From positions 62,001 through 126,000 of the forward strand of contig NZ_LXEO01000068.1 of the NCBI RefSeq assembly GCF_001654865.1: a stretch of DNA of 64,000 bases. The letters are read 5' to 3'. Source of the stretch: Buttiauxella noackiae ATCC 51607. GTDB taxonomy: Bacteria; Pseudomonadota; Gammaproteobacteria; Enterobacterales; Enterobacteriaceae. Within the stretch, counting starts at the first letter, position 1. Each line of letters begins with the position of its first letter. Below the pieces are notes generated by a model. That model was not told the DNA's origin, did no database searches, and saw only the letters and a list, made by a program, of their open reading frames with translations. Made by a program: the position numbers and the translations under genes. Below are positions 49,788-61,465 of this stretch, in pieces.

Positions 49788-52460
49788 TTATTTATCGTTT
49801 GGATTAAGGGCCGCTGTCAACCGTTGCTGTACTTCCTCTTGCAACTCATTATTAAGAGCACGCCGGTCGGCGGTGGCTATTATAAATAAATCTTCTACTC
49901 GCTCGCCAATTGTCGTAATTCTGGCCCCGTAAAGCGAAATTCCGAGATCGGCAAACACTTCTCCCACACGAGCCAGTAAACCTGGCTGATCTAAAGCTAT
50001 CAGCTCCAGGAACGTTCTTCTGTCGGTATGCGTTGGCAGGAAATTCACCTCAGTATCGACGGTAAAGTGACGTAGTTTGGCAGACTGGCGGCGCGGCTGA
50101 GGTGTTTGCCAACTGGTCTGCGTAATGGCTTGTTCAATGCTGTGGCGGATAAGATCATGCCTGTCGGCGGAAAGCGGACTGCCATCCGGCTCCAGCACAA
50201 TAAAGGTATCCATTGCCATGCCATCGCGCGTCGTAAATATTTGTGCGTCATGAACGCTGAGATTGCGCCTGTCCAGCTCGGCACAAACGGCGGCAAACAG
50301 GTGAGGGCGGTCAGGGCTCCAGATGAAGATTTCGGTACCCCCCCGTGTTGCCTGCGGGCTAAGCAAAATCATCGGCTTGCTGAGGTCGTGCTTCAGCAAG
50401 TGGCGCGCATGCCAGGCGATTTGATTTGGGGTGTGGCGAACAAAATAGTTCGCCCGACAGCGACGCCAGATGTTATGCAGCGCCTCTTCGTTGATATTAT
50501 CCATACGCAGCAACGCCAGCGCCTGAAGCTGGTGGTGGCGCACACGCTCACGCATATCCGGGCTATTTTGCATTCCGCGGCGCAGCTGTTTTTCGGTAGC
50601 GAAATAGAGCTCACGCAACAGGCTCTGTTTCCAGCTATTCCACAAGGTTTCGTTGGTCGCACAGATATCAGCGACGGTCAGGCAAACCAGATAACGCAGG
50701 CGGTTTTCAGTCTGCACTTCTTCGGCAAACTGCTTAATGACTTCCGGGTCCTGGATATCACGGCGCTGCGCGGTGACTGACATCAACAAATGTTGGCGCA
50801 CAAGCCATGCGACGAGCTGTGTTTCGCGTGAGTTCAGGCCGTGCAGTTCGGCAAATTTTAAGACGTCCTGAGCGCCAAGAACGGAGTGATCCCCGCCACG
50901 ACCTTTGGCGATATCATGGAACAGGGCTGCAATCAGGATCAGCTCCGGATGCGACAGACGGGGCCAGAGATCCACACATAGTGGGTGCTTCGGGCGGGTT
51001 TCTTCTTTCGCGAAGCTTTCCAGTTTTTGCAGTACGCGAATGGTGTGTTCATCGACCGTGTAAGCATGGAACAGGTCAAACTGCATCTGGCCGACAATAT
51101 GCGACCACTGCGGCATATACGCCCACAACACACTGTGGCGGTGCATTGGCAGTAAAGCGCGGCTCACGGCACCGGGATGGCGCAATATCGTGAGGAAGAG
51201 ATCGCGCGCTTCTGGAATGTAGCAAAGCGGCTGTACTAAATGGCGACGTGCATGGCGCAAATGGCGTAAGGTGGTTGAATAAATTCCGGTGATGTCACGG
51301 TTACGCACCATCATGTAAAACATGCGCAAAATGGCCTGCGGTTCACGCATAAATAGCGTTTCGTCACGCAGATCGATAAGCGTGCCACGTAACTGGAAGT
51401 CATCGTCCAATGGGCGCGGTTTTTCGCTGGCATCTAGCGCAAGAATCGCTTCATCAAACAGCTGCAACAGCATTTGGTTAAGCTCACCGACGCGTCGGGT
51501 CACACGATAGAAATCTTTCATCATGTGTTCGACTGGCTGGTTGCCTTCACCGTTGTAATCCAGACGCTGAGCAACGCTGAGCTGCCTGTCGAATAACAAA
51601 CGGTTGTCATAGCGATTCACTTCGAGATGCAAAGCGAAGCGAATACGCCACAGTAGGTGCTGGCACTCATCCAGTTCATTTCTTTCCGCTTCGGTTAAAA
51701 AACCAAAACCGACCATTTCGCTCATGGATGTGGCGCCAAAGTGGCGACGAGCGACCCATTGCAAAGTATGGATGTCACGCAAACCGCCGGGGCTGCTTTT
51801 GATATCTGGCTCGAGGTTATAACTTGTGCCGTGGTAACGCTGATGACGAACATTTTGCTCATCAATTTTTGCAGCAAAGAATTTGGCGGATGGCCAGAAG
51901 CCGTCACTGAAAATGTGTTTTTGCAGTTCAAGGAAGAGGGCGACATCGCCAATCAGTAAGCGCGACTCAATCAGGTTGGTGGCAACCGTTAAATCAGACA
52001 GACCTTCAAGCAGGCACTCTTCAAGCGTGCGTACGCTGTGCCCGACTTCTAACTTTACGTCCCACAGCAGCGTGAGAAGTTCACCGATTTTTTGGGATTG
52101 CGGTTCGCTCAGACGTTTACGGCTGAGTATCAACAAATCAATGTCAGATAACGGATGGAGTTCTCCGCGTCCGTAGCCGCCCACCGCGACAAGTGCGGTT
52201 TCAGTAACATCACCGAAACCGTATTTTACCCATAACCGTTGCAGTAACTGGTCGATAAACTCGGTGCGGGCATCGATAAGTTTTTCGGCGGAATTACCGT
52301 CGTCGAATGCTGTTCCTAACCATTGCTGGAAAGTGTCAAGGCGGGCTTTAATTTCGGCGCAATTAAGCTCTGAATCTGCCCAGTTGACGGGGTACTCAGG
52401 TTGCCCGGAAATCTCAGGAAGCACAGTGGTTGCGTACTGCTCGGGTAAGCTCGGTGTCAT
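49788..52460 (-). CDS. glnD: Bifunctional uridylyltransferase/uridylyl-removing enzyme GlnD
   Basis: Senses glutamine and modifies PII proteins GlnB and GlnK, setting nitrogen regulation. The ATG at 52460 gives 890 residues as in E. coli. Domains in order: nucleotidyltransferase with [17 protein letters not shown] (about 94-110, Asp106 and Asp108), a linker, an HD domain ([12 protein letters not shown] near 514) for uridylyl removal, and two C-terminal ACT domains (first near 705, second near 815). A hairpin terminator for map lies only 12 bases before the start, so glnD probably depends on read-through or on a promoter inside map. Confidence 0.96.
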   Translation of the reverse strand: MTPSLPEQYATTVLPEISGQPEYPVNWADSELNCAEIKARLDTFQQWLGTAFDDGNSAEKLIDARTEFIDQLLQRLWVKYGFGDVTETALVAVGGYGRGELHPLSDIDLLILSRKRLSEPQSQKIGELLTLLWDVKLEVGHSVRTLEECLLEGLSDLTVATNLIESRLLIGDVALFLELQKHIFSDGFWPSAKFFAAKIDEQNVRHQRYHGTSYNLEPDIKSSPGGLRDIHTLQWVARRHFGATSMSEMVGFGFLTEAERNELDECQHLLWRIRFALHLEVNRYDNRLLFDRQLSVAQRLDYNGEGNQPVEHMMKDFYRVTRRVGELNQMLLQLFDEAILALDASEKPRPLDDDFQLRGTLIDLRDETLFMREPQAILRMFYMMVRNRDITGIYSTTLRHLRHARRHLVQPLCYIPEARDLFLTILRHPGAVSRALLPMHRHSVLWAYMPQWSHIVGQMQFDLFHAYTVDEHTIRVLQKLESFAKEETRPKHPLCVDLWPRLSHPELILIAALFHDIAKGRGGDHSVLGAQDVLKFAELHGLNSRETQLVAWLVRQHLLMSVTAQRRDIQDPEVIKQFAEEVQTENRLRYLVCLTVADICATNETLWNSWKQSLLRELYFATEKQLRRGMQNSPDMRERVRHHQLQALALLRMDNINEEALHNIWRRCRANYFVRHTPNQIAWHARHLLKHDLSKPMILLSPQATRGGTEIFIWSPDRPHLFAAVCAELDRRNLSVHDAQIFTTRDGMAMDTFIVLEPDGSPLSADRHDLIRHSIEQAITQTSWQTPQPRRQSAKLRHFTVDTEVNFLPTHTDRRTFLELIALDQPGLLARVGEVFADLGISLYGARITTIGERVEDLFIIATADRRALNNELQEEVQQRLTAALNPNDK

Positions 52461-52472
52461 GTCGCCATCCAT

Positions 52473-52497
52473 AAAAAAAGCCGGCATAAGCCGGCTT
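52473..52497 (-). terminator. Terminator between map and glnD
   Basis: On the minus strand AAGCCGGC-TTAT-GCCGGCTT is followed by more T residues. It begins about 25 bases past the map stop and ends 12 bases before the glnD ATG. Confidence 0.85.
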
Positions 52498-52522
52498 CGA
52501 TTGCTGACTTTCGCCAGGCATA

Positions 52523-53317
52523 TCACTCGTTATGCGAAATCACCGCGGGGATGGTGTCATCCTTGCGTAAAGTGAGAATCTCGCAGCCGTTATCTGTCAC
52601 CACAATAGTATGCTCGTATTGTGCAGACAAGCTGCGATCTTTGGTTTTCACTGTCCAACCGTCTTTCATGGTACGAATACGGTAATCGCCAGAGTTCACC
52701 ATCGGCTCGATGGTGAAAGTCATGCCCGGTTGTAGCACTACGCCACCGTCATCAGCATCGTAATGCAGCACCTGTGGTTCTTCGTGGAATACGCGGCCAA
52801 TACCGTGTCCACAGTATTCACGAACCACAGAAAAACCTTCAGCTTCGACGAATTTCTGAATTGCAGCACCCAGAGTGCGCAGGCGAATACCTGGTTTTAC
52901 CATGCGAAGGGACAAATACAGGCTTTCCTGGGTAACACGGCACAGGCGCTCACCCAGAATGGTCGGTTTACCGACGATGAACATTTTTGAGGTGTCACCG
53001 TGGTATTCGTCTTTGATGACAGTGACGTCAATGTTGACGATGTCGCCATTTTTCAAAATCTTAGCGTCATCAGGAATGCCGTGGCAGACCACTTCGTTAA
53101 TAGAGATACACACTGATTTTGGGAAGCCGTGGTAACCCAGGCACGCGGAAATAGCTTGCTGCTGGTTAACGATGTAATCGTTACAAATACGGTCCAGTTC
53201 ACCAGTGCTAACGCCCGGTTGTACATGGGGTTCAATCATTTCCAGCACTTCAGCGGCAAGTCGGCCCGCGATGCGCATTTTTTCGATTTCTTCAGGTGTT
53301 TTAATTGAGATAGCCAT
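52523..53317 (-). CDS. map: Methionine aminopeptidase type I
   Basis: Removes the initiator methionine from nascent proteins. 264 residues as in E. coli. Metal and catalytic residues keep E. coli numbering: His79, Asp97 and Asp108 are read directly from the sequence; the [12 protein letters not shown] and TIEPMV segments hold His171 and Glu204. Divergent from rpsB, with 311 bases between the starts, as in E. coli. Confidence 0.97.
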   Translation of the reverse strand: MAISIKTPEEIEKMRIAGRLAAEVLEMIEPHVQPGVSTGELDRICNDYIVNQQQAISACLGYHGFPKSVCISINEVVCHGIPDDAKILKNGDIVNIDVTVIKDEYHGDTSKMFIVGKPTILGERLCRVTQESLYLSLRMVKPGIRLRTLGAAIQKFVEAEGFSVVREYCGHGIGRVFHEEPQVLHYDADDGGVVLQPGMTFTIEPMVNSGDYRIRTMKDGWTVKTKDRSLSAQYEHTIVVTDNGCEILTLRKDDTIPAVISHNE

Positions 53318-53438
53318 TAATTCGATCCGCAGGTGTCGTCATTAGCGACAATAATTGAGCAGGTGTAGGTCAATGTTATCAGGGCCTACGATCGGTGCCA
53401 AATCGAGAATCAGTGTGCGCACTATCTGCTAACAACTA

Positions 53439-53468
53439 TTGGAGTCCGGGTCTGTTTTATGGTATAAA
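53439..53468 (+). promoter_or_regulatory. Probable rpsB promoter
   Basis: TTGGAG (53439-53444), an 18-base gap and TATAAA (53463-53468), followed by a GC-rich GCGCGCC discriminator typical of stringently controlled ribosomal genes. Confidence 0.6.
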
Positions 53469-53471
53469 GCG

Positions 53472-54354
<883 letters not shown>

Positions 54355-54407
54355 TAAGGTTCGCTCTCATTGAGCCCTTATTAACCAGGTATTGAATAGT
54401 TTGGTTA

Positions 54408-54434
54408 GGGGGCCTGTCTCAGGCCCCCTTTTTA
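54408..54434 (+). terminator. Attenuator between rpsB and tsf
   Basis: GGGGGCCT-GTCTC-AGGCCCCC followed by T5. It lies between two genes of one operon, so it probably lets only part of the transcripts through to tsf. Confidence 0.85.
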
Positions 54435-54506
54435 TTTTGAGCCAGGGTTCGTCTATTCCGTGGACCAGGGCTTATCTCTCTCTACGAGATAACCGAGGAT
54501 TTTAGA

Positions 54507-55358
54507 ATGGCTGATATTACTGCTGCTCTGGTAAAAGAACTGCGTGAACGTACTGGCGCAGGCATGATGGATTGCAAAAAGTCACTGACTGAAGCTAATG
54601 GCGACATCGAGCTGGCAATCGAAAACATGCGTAAGTCTGGTGCGATCAAAGCGGCTAAGAAAGCAGGCAACGTAGCTGCTGACGGCGTGATCAAAACTAA
54701 GATCGCAGACGGCTATGCTGTGATTCTGGAAGTTAACTGCCAGACTGACTTCGTTGCTAAAGATGGTGGTTTCCAGGCATTTGCTGACAAAGTGCTGGAC
54801 GCTGCTGCTGCAGGCAAAATTACTGATATCGAAGTACTGAAAGCACAGTTCGAAGAAGAGCGTGTTGCACTGGTTGCTAAAATCGGTGAGAACATCAACA
54901 TTCGTCGTGTTGCAGTTCTGGAAGGTGATGTTCTGGGTAGCTACCTGCACGGTGCTCGCATCGGTGTTGTTGTTGCAGCTAAAGGCGCTGACGAAGAGCT
55001 GGTTAAGCAAATCGCTATGCACGTTGCTGCAAGCAAGCCAGAATTCGTTAAGCCAGAAGACGTGTCTGCTGAAGTTGTTGAGAAAGAGTACCAGGTTCAG
55101 CTCGACATCGCTATGCAGTCTGGCAAGCCGAAAGAAATCGCAGAGAAAATGGTTGAAGGCCGCATGAAGAAATTCACCGGTGAAGTTTCTCTGACTGGTC
55201 AGCCTTTCGTCATCGACCCAAGCAAAACTGTTGGTCAGCTGCTGAAAGAGCATAATGCTGATGTAAATGGCTTCATCCGCTTTGAAGTGGGCGAAGGCAT
55301 CCAGAAAGTTGAGACTGACTTCGCAGCAGAAGTTGCTGCAATGTCCAAGCAGTCTTAA
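54507..55358 (+). CDS. tsf: Elongation factor Ts
   Basis: Exchanges GDP for GTP on EF-Tu. 283 residues as in E. coli. The N-terminal UBA-like domain ([20 protein letters not shown], in part) and the TDFVAKD motif (near residue 80) that contacts EF-Tu are conserved. Strong codon bias. Followed by a terminator. Confidence 0.98.
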   Translation: MADITAALVKELRERTGAGMMDCKKSLTEANGDIELAIENMRKSGAIKAAKKAGNVAADGVIKTKIADGYAVILEVNCQTDFVAKDGGFQAFADKVLDAAAAGKITDIEVLKAQFEEERVALVAKIGENINIRRVAVLEGDVLGSYLHGARIGVVVAAKGADEELVKQIAMHVAASKPEFVKPEDVSAEVVEKEYQVQLDIAMQSGKPKEIAEKMVEGRMKKFTGEVSLTGQPFVIDPSKTVGQLLKEHNADVNGFIRFEVGEGIQKVETDFAAEVAAMSKQS

Positions 55359-55363
55359 TTTTT

Positions 55364-55393
55364 AAAGGAGCCGCCAATTGGCGGTTCCTTTTT
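55364..55393 (+). terminator. tsf terminator
   Basis: AAAGGAGCCGCC-AATT-GGCGGTTCCTTTTT, a strong hairpin with T-run six bases after the tsf stop. Confidence 0.92.
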
Positions 55394-55500
55394 ATCTGGC
55401 TTTAAAAATCAGCCTGCTCTGATACAGATCTTGTTGATATGCGACATTATGTCGCCTGAATTTACCATCCCCATTCGTTGACTGTTCCCAGGAAAGAATC

Positions 55501-56226
55501 ATGGCTACCAATGCAAAACCTGTCTACAAACGCATTCTGCTCAAGCTAAGCGGCGAAGCGCTGCAAGGTACCGAAGGCTTCGGTATTGATGCAAGCATCC
55601 TTGATCGTATGGCTCAGGAAATTAAAGAGCTGGTTGAATTGGGTATTCAGGTCGGGGTGGTGATTGGTGGTGGCAACTTATTCCGCGGTGCAGGCCTGGC
55701 AAAAGCCGGTATGAACCGTGTTGTGGGCGACCACATGGGCATGCTGGCAACCGTAATGAACGGTCTGGCAATGCGTGATGCGCTTCATCGCGCCTATGTG
55801 AACGCTCGCCTGATGTCTGCTATTCCATTGAATGGCGTATGTGATAACTACAGCTGGGCAGAAGCTATCAGCTTGCTGCGCAATAACCGCGTAGTTATCC
55901 TGGCAGCCGGTACCGGTAATCCATTCTTTACTACTGACTCTGCTGCGTGTCTGCGTGGTATTGAGATTGAAGCGGACGTGGTACTGAAAGCCACGAAAGT
56001 AGATGGCGTGTTTACTGCGGATCCTGTTAAAGATCCTACTGCAACGCTTTATGAGCAACTGACTTATACCGAAGTGTTGGATAAAGAGCTGAAAGTGATG
56101 GATTTGGCTGCGTTCACGCTTGCCCGCGATCACAAATTGCCGATTCGTGTTTTCAACATGAACAAACCGGGTGCACTTCGCCGTGTGGTTATGGGCGAAA
56201 AAGAAGGCACTTTAATCACTGAATAA
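55501..56226 (+). CDS. pyrH: UMP kinase
   Basis: Phosphorylates UMP to UDP; hexameric, allosterically activated by GTP and inhibited by UTP. 241 residues as in E. coli. Amino-acid-kinase motifs are present: [11 protein letters not shown] near 12-22, [13 protein letters not shown] near 50-62 and [13 protein letters not shown] near 138-150. CAGGAAAG precedes the ATG. It has its own upstream region after the tsf terminator. Confidence 0.97.
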   Translation: MATNAKPVYKRILLKLSGEALQGTEGFGIDASILDRMAQEIKELVELGIQVGVVIGGGNLFRGAGLAKAGMNRVVGDHMGMLATVMNGLAMRDALHRAYVNARLMSAIPLNGVCDNYSWAEAISLLRNNRVVILAAGTGNPFFTTDSAACLRGIEIEADVVLKATKVDGVFTADPVKDPTATLYEQLTYTEVLDKELKVMDLAAFTLARDHKLPIRVFNMNKPGALRRVVMGEKEGTLITE

Positions 56227-56387
56227 TTTCAGTCGATGCTTAATCAGGGTAAGATTCAGTTTCAAACAGTCGTAACAGGCGAACCCCAACGGGCGCCATG
56301 AATAAACAGGGCTATACTTAGCTCGCAGCGTCTGCATAGCGGCGTGAAGTGTGGTCTGCCCTAAACCAGTTTTCAAGGATTCGTAAC

Positions 56388-56945
56388 GTGATTAGCGATA
56401 TCAGAAAAGATGCCGAAGTGCGTATGGAAAAATGCGTAGAAGCATTCAAAACCCAAATCAGTAAAATCCGCACCGGCCGCGCCTCTCCATCCCTGCTGGA
56501 CGGTATCATTGTGGAGTATTACGGCACCCCGACTCCACTGCGCCAATTGGCAAGTGTAACGGTTGAAGATTCTCGCACATTGAAGATCAACGTGTTTGAC
56601 CGTTCTCTGAGCCAGGCCGTTGAGAAAGCGATCATGACTTCCGACCTCGGTCTGAACCCAAGCTCTGCTGGTACCGACATTCGTGTTCCACTACCGGCAC
56701 TGACTGAAGAACGTCGTAAAGATCTGATCAAAATTGTACGTGGCGAAGCTGAAGGCGCACGTGTGGCGGTTCGTAACGTTCGCCGTGATGCTAACGACAA
56801 AGTGAAAGCGCTGCTGAAAGATAAAGAAATCAGTGAAGATGACGATCGCCGTTCTCAGGACGACGTTCAGAAAATGACTGATGCTGCTATCAAGAAAGTA
56901 GATGCTGCGCTTGCTGAGAAAGAAGCTGAGTTGATGCAGTTCTAA
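56388..56945 (+). CDS. frr: Ribosome recycling factor
   Basis: Splits post-termination ribosomes with EF-G. The GTG at 56388 is chosen: AAGGA stands eight bases before it and it gives 185 residues starting [13 protein letters not shown], as in E. coli; the frame is open further upstream without support. The two-domain sequence is conserved, including [13 protein letters not shown] and [12 protein letters not shown] possible -10, TATACT, is at 56313-56318. Confidence 0.97.
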   Translation: MISDIRKDAEVRMEKCVEAFKTQISKIRTGRASPSLLDGIIVEYYGTPTPLRQLASVTVEDSRTLKINVFDRSLSQAVEKAIMTSDLGLNPSSAGTDIRVPLPALTEERRKDLIKIVRGEAEGARVAVRNVRRDANDKVKALLKDKEISEDDDRRSQDDVQKMTDAAIKKVDAALAEKEAELMQF

Positions 56946-56964
56946 TCCGTTGAGATGACGGATC

Positions 56965-57019
56965 AAACGCCGTATGCAAGCCGTGGCTCATGCCACGATT
57001 ATTGTCTACGGCGTTTTTT
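56965..57019 (+). terminator. Long hairpin terminator after frr
   Basis: AAACGCCGTA (56965-56974) pairs with TACGGCGTTT (57007-57016) and T residues follow; an inner stem GCCGTGGC/GCCACG sits within. It ends about 35 bases before the dxr start. Confidence 0.8.
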
Positions 57020-57054
57020 ATTTGATTATTCATACTAAAACTCCAGAGCGCCCC

Positions 57055-58254
57055 ATGAAGCAACTGACCATTCTCGGCTCTACCGGATCTATCGGTACCA
57101 GTACCCTTAGCGTTGTTCGTCATAATCCTGATAACTTTTCCGTCACCGCCCTGGTAGCCGGGAAAAATGTCGCGCGCATGGCTGAGCAGTGCCTGGAGTT
57201 CAAGCCGCGCTGGGCAGTAATGGATGATGAAGTTTCTGCTGGAGAGTTACGTCGTTTGCTTAAAGAGCAAGGGAGTAGCACTGAAGTTCTGGCCGGGCAG
57301 CAGGCAGCTTGTGAAATGGCGGCGCTGGATGAAGTGAATCAGGTTATGGCGGCTATTGTTGGCGCTGCCGGCCTGTTACCCACTCTTGCGGCGATTGCTG
57401 CGGGCAAGCAAGTATTACTGGCAAATAAAGAAGCTCTGGTGACTTGTGGGCGGCTGTTTATGGATGCTGTACAACGAAGCCATGCTCAGCTTCTGCCTAT
57501 CGACAGCGAACACAACGCAATTTTTCAGAGTTTGCCGGAAACAATTCAGCAAAACCTCGGGTACGCTGAACTTGAGGGTAATGGCGTTTCGTCAATTATT
57601 CTTACCGGGTCAGGTGGCCCATTCCGTGAGACGCCTTTAGGCGAACTGGCAGCAATGACTCCGGACCAGGCTTGTAGCCATCCGAACTGGTCGATGGGAC
57701 GTAAAATCTCAGTCGACTCGGCCACCATGATGAACAAAGGTCTCGAATACATTGAAGCTCGTTGGCTTTTCAATGCTTCAGCGAAACAAATGGAAGTGCT
57801 AATACATCCGCAGTCGGTTATCCACTCGATGGTTCGTTATCGTGATGGTAGTGTGCTGGCGCAGTTAGGCGCTCCAGATATGCGCACGCCTATTGCACAC
57901 GCCATGGCATTTCCTGAGCGCGTGCAGTCAGGTGTTGAACCACTCGATTTTTGTAAAATTGGTACTTTCACCTTCATGGAACCAGACTATCATCGCTATC
58001 CTTGCCTGAAGCTTGCGATGGAAGCATTTGAGCAGGGGCAAGCTGCAACGACCGTACTGAACGCTGCAAATGAAATTGTGGTTGAAGCTTTCTTGCAACA
58101 ACAGCTACGTTTTACAGACATTGCTTCCTTAAATCGCGCAGTCCTTGATAGTGTTGAATTGACTGAGCCGAAGAGCGTGGAAGAGGTTCTTGCTGTTGAT
58201 GCGAAAGCACGCGAGGTTGCCCGAGATTTGGTGACGCGCATCGCTTCCCGATGA
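57055..58254 (+). CDS. dxr: 1-deoxy-D-xylulose 5-phosphate reductoisomerase
   Basis: Second step of the MEP isoprenoid pathway, target of fosmidomycin. From the ATG at 57055 it is 399 residues (E. coli 398). NADPH motif [11 protein letters not shown] is at 8-18; the metal-binding [12 protein letters not shown] lies near 148-159, and the flexible loop with [13 protein letters not shown] follows. The reading frame is open upstream to 56974 across the frr terminator, which is not coding. uppS and cdsA downstream continue lipid carrier and phospholipid synthesis. Confidence 0.96.
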   Translation: MKQLTILGSTGSIGTSTLSVVRHNPDNFSVTALVAGKNVARMAEQCLEFKPRWAVMDDEVSAGELRRLLKEQGSSTEVLAGQQAACEMAALDEVNQVMAAIVGAAGLLPTLAAIAAGKQVLLANKEALVTCGRLFMDAVQRSHAQLLPIDSEHNAIFQSLPETIQQNLGYAELEGNGVSSIILTGSGGPFRETPLGELAAMTPDQACSHPNWSMGRKISVDSATMMNKGLEYIEARWLFNASAKQMEVLIHPQSVIHSMVRYRDGSVLAQLGAPDMRTPIAHAMAFPERVQSGVEPLDFCKIGTFTFMEPDYHRYPCLKLAMEAFEQGQAATTVLNAANEIVVEAFLQQQLRFTDIASLNRAVLDSVELTEPKSVEEVLAVDAKAREVARDLVTRIASR

Positions 58255-58353
58255 TTATTTATTCAGCTGATATGCCTCTATTTGTTAGCTTTGTGCTTCA
58301 GTGATATAGTCTGCGCCATCTTTCGGCCAGGAATAACTGACTGAAAGATTGGT

Positions 58354-58379
58354 AAGCCGTGTTATAGCACGGCTTTTTT
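58354..58379 (+). terminator. dxr terminator
   Basis: AAGCCGTG-TTATAG-CACGGCTT with a T6 run, about 100 bases after the dxr stop and 60 before uppS. Confidence 0.88.
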
Positions 58380-58440
58380 ATGTAAAAGCTGAGATCATTC
58401 TGAGTACCGCTTAATCCTTATCTGGGAATAATTACGCGTT

Positions 58441-59193
58441 ATGTTGTCTGCAAACCAACAATTAAGCGAAACACAATCCGGACATGGCGCACGCCATGTT
58501 GCCATTATTATGGATGGCAACGGTCGCTGGGCGAAACGACAAGGGAAGATGAGGGTTTCCGGCCATAAGGCGGGGGCGAAATCTGTTCGCCGGGCGGTAA
58601 GTTTTGCGGCAAATAATGGTATAGATGCGCTTACGCTCTATGCTTTTAGTAGTGAAAACTGGAATCGTCCAGCTCAAGAAGTTAGCGCACTAATGGAGTT
58701 GTTTGTGTGGGCTTTAGACAGTGAAGTCAAAAGTTTGCATCGTCACAATGTCCGTTTGCGTATTATCGGCGATATCAGCCGATTCAATGCTCGCCTGCAA
58801 GAACGTATCAAAAAAGCCGAAGACTTAACGAGTGCCAACACAGGTTTGACTCTCAATATTGCCGCGAACTATGGCGGGCGTTGGGATATTATTCAAGGTG
58901 TGCGGCATCTTGCCGAACAGGTACAAGAAGGCTTACTACGTCCAGACCAGATTGATGAAGAGATGCTGAGTAAGCAAATCTGCATGAATGAACTGGCTCC
59001 CGTAGATTTAGTAATTAGGACAGGGGGAGAGCATCGTATTAGTAACTTTCTGATTTGGCAGATTGCCTACGCAGAACTTTATTTCACTGATGTTCTTTGG
59101 CCTGATTTCGATGAACAAGACTTTGAAGGTGCATTAAATGCTTTTGCAAATCGAGAGCGTCGCTTTGGCGGCACAGCACCTGGTAGTGAGTAA
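58441..59193 (+). CDS. uppS: Undecaprenyl diphosphate synthase
   Basis: Makes the C55 lipid carrier for cell wall and O-antigen from FPP and IPP. Also called ispU. 250 residues (E. coli 253). The signature IIMDGNGRWAK holds catalytic Asp25, and ALTLYAFSSENWNRP and DLVIRTGGEHRISNFL are intact. The N-terminal ten residues differ from E. coli. It is followed after 18 bases by cdsA. Confidence 0.96.
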   Translation: MLSANQQLSETQSGHGARHVAIIMDGNGRWAKRQGKMRVSGHKAGAKSVRRAVSFAANNGIDALTLYAFSSENWNRPAQEVSALMELFVWALDSEVKSLHRHNVRLRIIGDISRFNARLQERIKKAEDLTSANTGLTLNIAANYGGRWDIIQGVRHLAEQVQEGLLRPDQIDEEMLSKQICMNELAPVDLVIRTGGEHRISNFLIWQIAYAELYFTDVLWPDFDEQDFEGALNAFANRERRFGGTAPGSE

Positions 59194-59211
59194 GCCTGTT
59201 GGGGGTCACTT

Positions 59212-60069
59212 TTGCTGAAGTATCGCCTGCTTTCTGCGTTTATTTTAATCCCGGTGGTTATTGCCGCGTTATTTTGGCTTCCACCAGTAGGATTTGCTAT
59301 TACAACCCTCGTGGTATGTATGCTGGCAGCCTGGGAATGGGGACAATTGGCAGGTTTTAAAGCGCGTTCTCAACGTGTTTGGCTTGCCGTGTTGTGTGGT
59401 CTGTTACTGGCATTAATGCTTTATGCATTACCTGAATACCAGCGTACGGTTCATATTCCGTTGATTGAGGCTTCGCTATGGGCATCACTTGCCTGGTGGT
59501 TTGCCGCGCTGTTACTGGTGTTGTTTTATCCAGGTTCTGCATCAATCTGGCGTAACTCAAAAGTGTTGCGTCTGTTGTTTGGCGTATTAACGATTGTGCC
59601 GTTTTTCTGGGGCATGATTGTATTACGTAACTGGCATTACGAGATTAACCACTACACCGGTTCAATCTGGCTGTTGTATGTGATGGTTCTAGTCTGGGGA
59701 GCTGACTCCGGTGCTTATATGTTTGGCAAAATGTTTGGCAAACACAAATTAGCGCCGAAAGTGTCTCCGGGTAAAACATGGCAGGGCTTCTTTGGTGGGT
59801 TGTTCACTTCTGCGATTATCTCCGTACTGTTCGGCATGTGGGCGAATCTGGATGTGTCACCGGCTATTCTGTTGACCTGTTCGGTTATAGCTGCTCTTGC
59901 TTCAGTATTGGGCGATTTAACCGAAAGTATGTTTAAGCGTGAAGCAGGGATTAAAGATAGCGGTCACCTGATCCCCGGTCATGGTGGTATCCTTGACCGC
60001 ATTGATAGCCTCACAGCAGCAGTACCGGTATTTGCCTGTCTGTTATTGCTGGTATTCAGGACGATTTAA
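59212..60069 (+). CDS. cdsA: Phosphatidate cytidylyltransferase (CDP-diglyceride synthase)
   Basis: Converts phosphatidic acid and CTP to CDP-diacylglycerol. 285 residues as in E. coli from a TTG start at 59212; GGGG lies six to ten bases before it and no ATG is available near the conserved N-terminus [16 protein letters not shown]. About eight membrane helices. The CdsA signature is near the C-terminus ([19 protein letters not shown] then [14 protein letters not shown]). rseP follows 11 bases later. Confidence 0.95.
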   Translation: MLKYRLLSAFILIPVVIAALFWLPPVGFAITTLVVCMLAAWEWGQLAGFKARSQRVWLAVLCGLLLALMLYALPEYQRTVHIPLIEASLWASLAWWFAALLLVLFYPGSASIWRNSKVLRLLFGVLTIVPFFWGMIVLRNWHYEINHYTGSIWLLYVMVLVWGADSGAYMFGKMFGKHKLAPKVSPGKTWQGFFGGLFTSAIISVLFGMWANLDVSPAILLTCSVIAALASVLGDLTESMFKREAGIKDSGHLIPGHGGILDRIDSLTAAVPVFACLLLLVFRTI

Positions 60070-60080
60070 CGGAAGGTTAT

Positions 60081-61433
60081 ATGCTGAGCTTACTCTGGAA
60101 TTTGGCTGCGTTTATTGTCGCACTGGGTGTCTTAATTACCGTGCATGAGTTCGGTCATTTCTGGGTAGCTCGCCGCTGTGGCGTCAAAGTAGAGCGCTTT
60201 TCCATTGGTTTTGGTAAAGCGCTCTGGCGTCGTTCCGATCGCCACGGTACCGAATTTGTAATCGCCCTGATCCCACTAGGTGGTTATGTCAAAATGCTTG
60301 ATGAGCGTGTTGAGCCGGTTACGCCGGAACTACGCCATCAGGCCTTCAATAACAAAACCGTTTCTCAACGTGCTGCAATTATTGCTGCCGGCCCTATTGC
60401 TAACTTTATCTTCGCCGTGTTTGCCTACTGGCTGGTGTTTATCATCGGTGTCCCTGGTGTTCGTCCGGTTGTTGGTGAAGTAATGCCCAACTCGATAGCA
60501 GCCGAAGCACAAATTGCACCAGGCATGGAACTTAAAGCGATAGATGGTATCGAAACGCCTGACTGGGAATCGGTTCAACTTGAGTTGATGGCAAAGATTG
60601 GTGATGACAGTGTTAATCTTACGCTGGCACCACTAGGTTCAAATCTGAAAAGTGAGAAAACTCTAGATTTGCGCCACTGGCAATTTGAGCCTGAAAAGCA
60701 GGATCCGATCACTTCATTAGGCATCGGCCCGCGTCGCCCGCAAATTGAAACGGTATTACAAGAAGTACAGCCCAATTCCGCTGCGAGCAAAGCGGGTTTG
60801 CAAGGCGGGGACAGGATCGTTAAAGTCAACGGTTCGGCACTTGCTCAGTGGACAGAATTTGTTAGTCAGGTGCGTGACAATCCAGGTCACCCACTGGAGC
60901 TAGAAATAGAAAGACAAGGGGCGCTCTTGTCTTTAACGCTGATACCGGATACAAAACCGGGTAAAGCGAAGGCTGAAGGGTTTGCGGGGGTAGTACCAAA
61001 GGTTATCCCACTGCCTGATGAGTATAAAACAGTACGCCAGTATGGGCCGTTTGCTGCTGTCGCGGAAGCCACGGATAAAACCTGGCAACTGATGAAGCTT
61101 ACAGTCAATATGCTGGGAAAATTAATAACCGGTGACATCAAACTGAATAACCTCAGTGGGCCAATCTCTATAGCTCAAGGGGCAGGGATGTCAGCGGAAT
61201 CTGGGTTGATTTACTATCTGATGTTCCTGGCGCTGATTAGCGTCAATCTGGGGATAATCAACCTGTTTCCGTTACCCGTTCTGGACGGGGGGCATCTGCT
61301 CTTTTTGGCGATTGAAAAGCTGAAGGGTGGGCCGGTTTCCGAGCGAGTTCAAGACTTTAGTTACCGCATTGGCTCTATATTGCTGGTGCTGTTGATGGGG
61401 CTTGCACTTTTCAATGATTTCTCTCGGTTTTAG
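60081..61433 (+). CDS. rseP: Site-2 intramembrane zinc protease RseP
   Basis: Cleaves RseA after DegS to release sigma-E, and removes remnant signal peptides. 450 residues as in E. coli. The zinc site HEFGH is at 22-26 in the first helix, two tandem PDZ domains occupy about 125-310, and the third zinc ligand lies in PVLDGGHLL near 400. Four membrane helices. GGAAGG precedes the ATG. The gene contains a sigma-E-like promoter that would serve bamA downstream. Confidence 0.96.
   Translation: MLSLLWNLAAFIVALGVLITVHEFGHFWVARRCGVKVERFSIGFGKALWRRSDRHGTEFVIALIPLGGYVKMLDERVEPVTPELRHQAFNNKTVSQRAAIIAAGPIANFIFAVFAYWLVFIIGVPGVRPVVGEVMPNSIAAEAQIAPGMELKAIDGIETPDWESVQLELMAKIGDDSVNLTLAPLGSNLKSEKTLDLRHWQFEPEKQDPITSLGIGPRRPQIETVLQEVQPNSAASKAGLQGGDRIVKVNGSALAQWTEFVSQVRDNPGHPLELEIERQGALLSLTLIPDTKPGKAKAEGFAGVVPKVIPLPDEYKTVRQYGPFAAVAEATDKTWQLMKLTVNMLGKLITGDIKLNNLSGPISIAQGAGMSAESGLIYYLMFLALISVNLGIINLFPLPVLDGGHLLFLAIEKLKGGPVSERVQDFSYRIGSILLVLLMGLALFNDFSRF
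60527..60554 (+). promoter_or_regulatory. Sigma-E-like promoter inside rseP
   Basis: GGAACTT (60527-60533), a 16-base gap and TCGAA (60550-60554) match the sigma-E consensus. E. coli bamA is driven by a sigma-E promoter within rseP. That this is the same one is inferred. Confidence 0.6.
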
Positions 61434-61465
61434 AGAGAATAGGTTAGGAAGAACGCATAACAACG

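Noticed and set aside
56974-57054. 27-residue N-terminal extension of dxr
   Set aside because: It runs through the frr terminator hairpin and has no counterpart in known Dxr proteins.
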